Origin: Larix sibirica
Taxonomy: Eukaryota; Streptophyta; Pinopsida; Pinales; Pinaceae
DNA: 13,071 nt
Assembly: GCA_004151065.3 (NCBI GenBank)
Contig: NWUY0300016211.1
Span: 477-13,547 of the forward strand
Reading direction: 5' to 3'
Position 1 is the first letter of the stretch; each line of letters starts with the position of its first letter. Under the pieces are notes generated by a model. The model had not been told where the DNA came from and made no database searches. It saw only the letters and a list, made by a program, of their open reading frames with translations. Below, piece after piece: positions 8,254 to 13,071 of this stretch. Position numbers and translations under genes: made by a program.

Positions 8254-9378
8254 TTACTTGGAGACACTGGTGGTGTTTGCATCTTCAATCTTCTCCTCTA
8301 TAATGGGGAAACGATAACCTCTAAAACTAGAAGAGAAAGCATTGAATTTCTTGTCACCTAAACTTGTAGAGCTGTCGTTGGCTACCTTGGTGTTGGAGTT
8401 TGAGGAGCTCTTACTGGCTTCCTTTACTGGAAGTGGTTCATTCTTCTTGAAGAAGGTGGTAATCGATGGACCAATGTGCTCCACCCATTTGCGCTTGTGG
8501 CCACTGGTGGACGCCATGTTGGTGTAATCCTCAGGTTGAGTAGGATACTTGTTGAGTTGAGTGGTCTTGTTCTCCATAGGCTTGGAGACCTATGAGGAAG
8601 CAAGAGAAGAGGGAGAGTGCAGAACAATAGCTGGAGGGGGAGGAGGAGGTGGGTCATTCCCCTGCAGAGGCTCCTGATCTTGCAAGAGAATATTTGTTAA
8701 CATGTTCTTAACCATCCAGAAATTCCTATGCCCGACCCGAGTCCTCTAAGTGACCAATTGTTGCATCACCAATTCCTCCTCCTGACCTTCAATCATCGTT
8801 CTCATATGCTTAAGGATTGAATTATCATTGTCGATGAAATTTACCCTTCCCCGACCATGATTTCCTAGATTTCCGCGGCCACCACCACCTCGACGAGGAG
8901 TTGCACGAAGCCTGCAGGAAATTTCTCCTGATTGTGCTATGAACCAATGATTCATGTTATTCTCAAAGAAAATCCAGGGGGGCACTGAGAAAATCCCAAG
9001 GGAAATAGATCCAAAGTAAATCTAACTGCACATGCAAGAAAACTAGACCCAAGCTATTAGCAAGCAACCATCCAATATATGAGAATGAACCTTGCTAGTA
9101 ATCCTGCTTATCAAAGGTCGAATATGGCAATCATTCCGTCCTAGGGGCCTTAAACCAACATATTCATAGGCCATTAATTCGCGCGGGGCAGGGGGGGATG
9201 AAATCCAGGTACCAGAGGTAGCTCTAAGGGAGGATGGAATGATCTATGACATAATGGTCATTCGCATCGAAAGCGAGGCCCTATTAATGCCCATGTGGTG
9301 AGGATCGAGCATACTCCACATGGTAGGAGGGCAATGCCATTGTGGAAGACTCCATGCTAGCGGACAAGTCACCTGCAT
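8254..9378 (-). pseudogene. 374-codon frame in the retrocopy, five internal TAG stops
   Basis: ATG at 9378-9376 opens a frame that keeps register for 375 codons to TAA at 8254-8256. It is broken only by five stops, all TAG, at codons 45, 112, 119, 211 and 263 (9244-9246, 9043-9045, 9022-9024, 8746-8748, 8590-8592). A stop rate near 1.3% over 374 codons is far below the random level, so it was coding. Between stops the protein shows SGTWISSPPAPRELMAYEYV (about codons 60-79), a basic Arg/Gly region RRGGGGRGN...GRGR (about codons 162-178), a seven-proline run (codons 243-249) and a Ser/Lys/Asn-rich tail with HKRKWVEH. An RGG-like patch suggests RNA binding, as in a Gag-like ORF1 protein or a host RNA-binding protein. 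I see no CCHC knuckle or RT motif and cannot name the family. The sequence before codon 132 could be 5' UTR or intron-like. Confidence 0.6.
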
Positions 9379-9384
9379 CCGGGG

Positions 9385-9399
9385 CCAACCTTAGACATT
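9385..9399. repeat. Target-site duplication, right copy (15 bp)
   Basis: CCAACCTTAGACATT is identical to 7889-7903 and marks the 5' (upstream) boundary of the minus-strand retrocopy. After it the flanking sequence resumes with AGTATAAGTATTAATAG, which is the A+T-rich composition of the host DNA. Confidence 0.88.
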
Positions 9400-10231
9400 A
9401 GTATAAGTATTAATAGAATATGGTAGTAGTAAAAAGGTCAATTAATTTATAAAAATAAAAAGGAATATGTGCATTGCAATTTAATTTAGGTCCATGGATA
9501 ACGAGTGGTGGCATCGATGCAAAATCAAGAAATTGAGTAAATATTGAAAATTAAGTAATAAAAGGGGGCAAGGCCAAAAGAAAAGGTCTCTAGTATTTCT
9601 GGTTGGTTTTGGGGTTTGTTGCTTGTTGGTGTTGTTTTTTTATTGTTTGTGAGTGCACCTATTTGAGAGTGAGGATAAGGAGTAGGAAATTGTTGTACAA
9701 GGTTGATAGATAAGAGAGTAAGATTTCTCTTGGATTGGATTATAGTTAATTGCTGAGTGCTTAGGGGCCTCAATTTGTGTTGGGGGTTTAGTTGGGTGGA
9801 GAGTTGTCCAATCAACTATTGTTGTTGATAGAGGAATCGGTGACTGATAGAGGACAAATTTTGCATGCTTAATTGGTTAGCTAGTCATCGACTGGGTAAG
9901 TAGAGATTCTTCTCTTTGATTACAATTTTAAAATTCTTTTAGTTATCTGAGATGTATTATAATTGTTAACTATTTTATGGTGGTTAATAAATTTGTCTAC
10001 CAATAGACACTTGATAGATTAATTCTTTTTTGTAAATATTTCAAGGAATATGCTACTTAATTAGGACAAAAACCCGCTTAGTAAAAGGAGTTGATACATT
10101 TGGTATGAGATCCAGAAATCCTTAAGGGCCATAACAACCTAGACTATATTTTAACCATAAATTTTATTTTGTCCCAATATTAAACAAAGAAACTTATAAT
10201 AGATCTAAACTATTTAACACATAATATTATG
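9400..10231. other. No supported gene
   Basis: A+T- and T/G-rich sequence with no supported gene. A minus-strand frame of 96 codons (9525-9815) is rich in Gln, Pro, Thr and Asn because the plus strand is T/G-rich here, and has no motif. The stretch might be old LTR material, but no partner LTR is in the window. ATCAAC/GTTGAT around 9811-9829 forms a weak 6-bp hairpin. Confidence 0.5.
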
Positions 10232-10296
10232 ATAGGTGCTAAGATTTGAACCTAGATCTCTTTTTGTAAAGCAAGTGCCTTTCTTAATACACCCCA
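10232..10296 (-). repeat. tRNA-like segment, probable tRNA-derived SINE or tRNA relic
   Basis: On the minus strand a T-arm of exactly 17 bases is present (10255 down to 10239): stem CTAGG, loop TTCAAAT, stem CTTAG, with five pairs including one G-T. It contains a good Pol III B-box core, GGTTCAAATC. The flanking CACCTAT (10238-10232) pairs at five positions with TGGGGTG (10296-10290), like an acceptor stem. Between them lies GGCACTTGCTTTAC, typical of a tRNA D/anticodon boundary. The segment is 65 bases, about seven short, with the loss in the D-arm, and the anticodon stem does not pair, so this is not a working tRNA. A tRNA-derived SINE head is likely, but its 3' end and target duplications were not found. 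Confidence 0.42.
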
Positions 10297-10373
10297 TATT
10301 TATGATAGAATGAGACAATAAATTATATGCATAACAGAATTAAAGGCAATACATTGCATATATTATTATGGAT

Positions 10374-10510
10374 TTGGTTATTGAATGTGATCTAGACACT
10401 CTCCAAGTGGTTGGGGAAACCACGATGGTCATTCAATGATCTTAAGGAAATCAATGGATATAGCCAGGGATATAGCATTTGGAGATATAAAGAACATGTC
10501 TCTTTTATAA
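10374..10510 (+). pseudogene. Possible RNase H fragment of a plant LINE
   Basis: One plus frame from 10374 reads LVIECDLDTLQVVGETTMV. After stops and a frameshift, the frame from 10451 reads SMDIARDIAFGDIKNMSLL. The order and spacing recall the plant LINE or RVT_3-type RNase H domain, in which a strand with (V)E-x-D-S/L is followed about 25-30 residues later by I-x-D-I-K/R-x-x-x. The catalytic Asp of the first block may be the D in ECD. The matched length is short, the third catalytic region is not seen, and this is a degraded fragment at best. Confidence 0.3.
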
Positions 10511-10576
10511 TTTTATCAAATTATAATTTTATCAAATCAATACTTTGTCTGCATGCAAATATTTTCTGATATTTGC
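10507..10576. repeat. 16-bp tandem duplication and an 8-bp hairpin
   Basis: ATAATTTTATCAAATT (10507-10522) is followed at once by a second copy missing its last base match (10523-10537). Just downstream GCAAATAT (10555-10562) and ATATTTGC (10569-10576) form a perfect 8-bp inverted repeat with a 6-base loop. Both probably come from slippage in A+T-rich DNA. Confidence 0.7.
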
Positions 10577-10867
10577 AAACCCTTAAAAGCTATTGAATGA
10601 TTTGCTTTTATTTCTTATACATCAATGGAATAGGTTTTAAATTGATGGTTTTTTATTAATCAAAATAGAACCACATTTATGGTATCATATCTCTCGTTGA
10701 TAAAAGAAAAGCTTAAACAAATCTTCATAAATCTGAGGTATACTCAGTATTTTATATATGGATACATCAATAGATATCGTCATTAATTAACTATTTATCT
10801 TTGAGTAAATTAAACTTAAATAATGATTATACATCTTCATTTTGCACTAGCACTAAACTTAAGGAAA
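10577..10867. other. No supported gene
   Basis: A+T-rich sequence without a supported frame, repeat boundary or RNA-like fold. Confidence 0.5.
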
Positions 10868-11287
10868 TCAACCTAAAAAAGAGAGTCGCATTACATCTAC
10901 AACCCAATATGGCCTCCAGTTAAGTCGGTAGAGCTTGAGGATGTGAAACAATGTTGTCATAGATTTCATAAAGTCCTTGAAGACCCTTCAAAATAATGCC
11001 AACATCGTATCATCTCCCTATTCAAGATGTTCACATGGTTTTTTCACATATAATGTATCTGACCTTCACTGCCAGACAAGAAAACTCTTCCCATAGGTCT
11101 CTGAAAACTGGTTTTGTTTACAAAATGACCTGGTATAGATCTTCACAAAAAAACCATCGTTACTATCCTGACATCGATCACAATAAAACATTAAACATTA
11201 GCTTCCCAAGAGCATTCTGATTTCCATCATTGTTAGTGCGACTCGTACCAGACGAGGGAAAGATGGCTCATTAACAAACATAGGATT
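10868..11287 (-). pseudogene. Unidentified decayed frame, 139 codons with four stops
   Basis: A single minus-strand frame holds register from 11287 to a TGA at 10868-10870 with only four internal stops (11198-11200 TAA, 11066-11068 TGA, 11018-11020 TAG, 10988-10990 TGA). Roughly ten would be expected at this base composition. The translation includes NEPSFPRLVRVALTMMEIRM, then a Cys-containing block FYCDRCQDSNDGFFVKIYT followed by FCKQNQF, then FKDFMKSMTTLFHILKLYRL. CDRC and a later C could be part of a metal site, but no known domain is recognised. An opposite-strand frame of 74 codons (10996-11220, ATG start) overlaps and is probably its shadow. Which strand was coding cannot be settled by eye. 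Confidence 0.33.
10911..10975 (+). repeat. Weak tRNA-like (SINE-like) segment
   Basis: GTTAAGTCGGTAGAGCTTG (about 10919-10937) resembles a Pol III A-box (TGGCnnAGTnGGTAGAGC). About 25 bases further on, GTCATAGATTTCATA (10956-10970) has the position but not the sequence of a good B-box. It overlaps the minus-strand decayed frame, so both calls cannot be fully right. Chance similarity is possible. Confidence 0.2.
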
Positions 11288-11664
11288 TTGCTACTCCATG
11301 GTCCACATGGTTAATTAAGAAAATCTGTAGAAAACAAAACAATAGTTACATATAAACATCCACTTTATTTCTTAGTGGTAGTGGTTTTCTATCTAATTTA
11401 GAAAATGATAATTGAGTTTTTTTCAAGATTACTACTTATTAGTGATTTTACTGAGTGTCTTAACAGTATACCCATTTATTATTTATTCTACTCCCAGTAA
11501 GTGACAACTTATCTAGTGAGAATTGATCTTTAAGCTACACATAAACATGTCTTTTTCTCATAAATTAGATGCTGGTTCCTTGTGCGTAGCACTGTGTTGT
11601 TATTCATCTTTTATTTCAGCCTTAGTCATGTTGCCAAACCTTTTATTTCTAAATCCCATATTAT
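11288..11664. other. No supported gene
   Basis: A+T-rich sequence with frequent stops in all frames and no recognisable repeat or RNA-like element. Confidence 0.5.
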
Positions 11665-11735
11665 TTTACTACAGCTCGATGAGTTAACCAGGTTACAATT
11701 CCTCTTAGACGCTATAACCACTCAGCGACCATCCA
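11665..11735 (-). repeat. tRNA-like segment with a good A-box and D-arm
   Basis: Minus-strand TCGCTGAGTGGTTATAGCG (11728-11710) matches a Pol III A-box and folds as a D-arm with a perfect four-pair stem, CGCT/AGCG. A B-box-like GGTTAACTCATCGAG lies at 11689-11675, so the distance from the A-box start to the B-box end is 54 bases, the spacing found in tRNAs. The anticodon and T stems do not pair, so this is a tRNA-derived repeat or a dead tRNA rather than a functional gene. Confidence 0.33.
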
Positions 11736-11753
11736 AATTGCTGATGCAAACCT

Positions 11754-11858
11754 AGAGCGTTATAAAACCTGCGTTATATTCTGTATATAAAACCTATGTT
11801 ATAGAGCGTTATAAAATCTGTGTTATATTCAGTATTGCATAACCTGAGCGTTACATAC
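11754..11858. repeat. Degenerate tandem repeat of about 25 bp (49-bp double unit)
   Basis: AGAGCGTTATAAAACCTGCG at 11754 recurs 49 bases later as AGAGCGTTATAAAATCTGTG (11803), each followed by TTATATTC and then TGTAT or AGTAT. The 49-bp unit is made of two related half units, each with a TATAAAACCT core and GTTATA. A fourth, weaker half unit contains CATAACCTGAGCGTTACAT. Each half unit has short TATAA...TTATA inverted ends. It directly follows the tRNA-like segment. The function is unknown. Confidence 0.65.
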
Positions 11859-12070
11859 AATGGCACAACATTATAAATCAATGTTACATAATGTAATTAC
11901 GTAACCGATAGTATGTAGTAAATATTTCCTTGACGGGGTGAAGTCTATCAAAGGATTGTTCTGTATTATGTTGCATTGTTGCAACAACAAAAATTTTGGT
12001 CAAGGCATGTTTTGCCAAATTGTGAAATTAACAGTTTCACTTAGTTGGTAGTGCCAGGGTTGATTTTTGA
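11859..12070. other. No supported gene
   Basis: No coding frame is evident. CACTTAGTTGGTAGTGCC near 12040 resembles an A-box, but no B-box follows at the proper distance. Confidence 0.45.
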
Positions 12071-12268
12071 AGAATTCCCTATTTCAATGTTAAATTAGGG
12101 TTTTGGGCTTTGGTGAATGAGCTGATTTTAGTGTCAAATGGTGATTTTGAGAATGAGCTAGTGAAACAAACTTCTTTGGATGAGAAGAAGTATTTTCCCA
12201 ACTATTGGATAAGGATTCAGGAATGGACTGTGATCAATGAGCTTTATAGGATCTTGTTTCATCACTAG
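12071..12268 (+). pseudogene. Open stretch of 65 codons, possible exon or relic
   Basis: The plus frame between TGA (12068-12070) and TAG (12266-12268) has no stop and reads like protein: ALVNELILVSNGDFENELVK, TSLDEKKYFPNYWIRIQEW and VINELYRILFHH. There is no ATG near the start. It could be an exon fragment or an element relic. No splice sites were verified and no family is recognised. Open runs of this length also occur by chance. Confidence 0.25.
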
Positions 12269-13071
12269 ACTAGATTTTAAATACTTGTCCCCTTGATGTA
12301 ATATTCATTTTTCCATTCCAAGGGCATATATACTAAATTAGGGAGACCTTGTCATAGAAACAGATATCTCAACTGTAAGAAGAAGTGAGTGGTGTATGCT
12401 CTCCCTCTGGGCTTAGTGCAATCAGCTAGGATCAAAAGCTTGATGATCTTCTAATGTGTCGTCTGTGGTGATCTTCGTTATCCTAAGACTATCAGACAAA
12501 GGTGTGTTATTATCTAAGGTTTAGAGTTTTGTAGTGATTGAGTTTGGTTCTGTGACTGGGAGTTTTAAAGCCGAGCCAGTCCTTGGAGTTTGTGATTTAA
12601 ATTCGCTTCCATGTTACATTGTACGAGGGTTGCAGTTACAAATAACTTTTCCAAAAATGTAGGTAATGAGGATTGCAACTATACGTCTTTGAAGTTTGGA
12701 GGCATTTGGAAATCTGTGGCCACCATGCTCTTCTACAATCTACAAGTATTTCACTTTTAGATACCCACATACATACATATATGCTTCAATGCTAAAGCTA
12801 GGTAGCTTGCTTGCTCCTATGGTAACTCACTACATGGTCTTTGGCTCAATTCTTTGGGCCAATTCTTGTAGGTATCTTCCTTCTATCTTTGTCAAATCAT
12901 TGGTGAATTGGTCTGCATATTCAGATTCAATACCTGGTCCAAACACGGCTGCTAACTACTATTTTCTTTGTGTTTTTAATATTTGGATACCCAGTTTTAG
13001 GAAGTGGAATTGAGTTCTATAAAATAAACCAACTGTGGAAGATGTTACATGTTATATTTTTAATTTTGTTT
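12269..13071. other. No supported gene
   Basis: Protein-like scraps occur near 12390-12490 (for example CVVCGDLRYPKTIRQRC after a TAA), and a 105-codon frame runs 12696-13013, but that frame starts at TTG, not ATG, and its hydrophobic product matches nothing I know. Short CATA repeats lie at 12767-12783. The window ends in T-rich sequence without a visible boundary. Confidence 0.4.

Larger units (their letters stand above)
7904..9384 (-). mobile_element. LINE-mobilised retrocopy with A-tail and 15-bp TSD
   Basis: A 1481-bp block lies between perfect 15-bp direct repeats. On the minus strand it ends in a short A-tail (nine T at 7902-7910 on the plus strand, the first two shared with the duplication), with an AATATA poly(A)-signal variant 20-25 bases upstream (plus TATATT at 7929-7934). 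Its upstream end begins CCCCGG directly before an ATG. The block is visibly richer in G+C than its surroundings. It holds a 374-codon frame and a 3' untranslated part of about 340 bases. No reverse transcriptase is encoded, so it is either a non-autonomous or internally deleted LINE, or a processed pseudogene of a host mRNA. The 5' end may be truncated. It inserted at the end of the decayed 6748-7896 region, so it is younger than that region. Confidence 0.82.

Noticed and set aside
8342-8657. Plus-strand and second minus-strand frames (8342-8527 and 8424-8657)
   Set aside because: They overlap the 374-codon retrocopy frame in other registers and are its shadows.
8254-9378. TAG as a reassigned sense codon or programmed readthrough
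   Set aside because: The context is a retroposed copy in a plant-like genome full of dead elements. Methylcytosine decay of CAG explains the pattern without a new code.
9525-9815. 96-codon minus-strand frame rich in Gln, Pro and Thr
   Set aside because: The bias follows from a T/G-rich plus strand. There is no motif, and its neighbours show no coding trace.
10099-10112. TGGTATGAGATC preceded by ACATT, resembling the initiator-Met-tRNA primer binding site of a copia element
   Set aside because: It matches the usual TGGTATCAGAGC at 10 of 12 positions. By rough calculation about one such match is expected by chance on the two strands of a window this size, and no LTR end pair or Gag start supports it.
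12696-13013. 105-codon plus-strand frame with a hydrophobic product
   Set aside because: It starts at TTG, has no recognised family, and a frame of this length is expected by chance about once in a window of this size and base composition.
1-13071. CRISPR arrays, rRNA genes, bacterial operons or an LTR pair enclosing a full element
   Set aside because: No regularly spaced repeats, no rRNA-like sequence, no ribosome-binding-site-led gene strings, and no long direct repeat pair were seen on reading both strands by eye.

Overview
This window looks like nuclear DNA of a plant, and more exactly intergenic DNA made of old transposable elements. It is A+T-rich throughout except for one inserted block. 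No frame holds a long intact gene, and the longest uninterrupted ATG frame is 142 codons. The recognisable pieces are plant-type retroelement remains: a Ty1/copia RNase H tail, a G-patch motif of the kind carried by some plant Ty3-like polyproteins, a possible fragment of a LINE-type RNase H domain, and tRNA-like segments. Such heavy decay without removal fits a large, slowly turning-over genome such as a gymnosperm's, but the sequence does not prove the species group. I see no rRNA, no functional tRNA, no CRISPR array and nothing bacterial.

Layout. 1-1140: no supported gene; a short hairpin lies at 24-54. 1142-2545, minus strand: a decayed coding relic with a G-patch motif (2197-2259), a damaged zinc-knuckle-like motif (1934-1996) and a vague downstream reading frame. 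2600-3371, minus strand: the end of a copia polyprotein (3225-3371), a G9 tract placed like a polypurine tract, then probable LTR-derived sequence with a GT microsatellite. 3372-4386: no gene; one nested inverted repeat. 4387-5830, plus strand: an unidentified decayed coding region in several frames. 6253-7896, plus strand: an open frame of unknown status followed by a second decayed coding region.

7889-9399 is the clearest event in the window. A 1.48-kb minus-strand retrocopy (7904-9384) is flanked by perfect 15-bp target-site duplications and has an A-tail at its 3' end. It carries one 374-codon frame with no frameshift and five internal stops, all TAG. It landed at the end of the 6748-7896 relic, so it is younger than that relic. 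9400-10230: no gene. 10232-11735: tRNA-like segments, a possible LINE RNase H fragment and an unidentified minus-strand decayed frame. 11754-11858: a short degenerate tandem repeat. 11860-13071: no identified gene; one open stretch at 12071-12268.

The genes do not form a working pathway. They are layers of dead elements that arrived at different times, and their stop codons carry a pattern suggestive of methylcytosine decay. I found no defensible new biological system. The best candidate for follow-up is the amber-only frame in the retrocopy.
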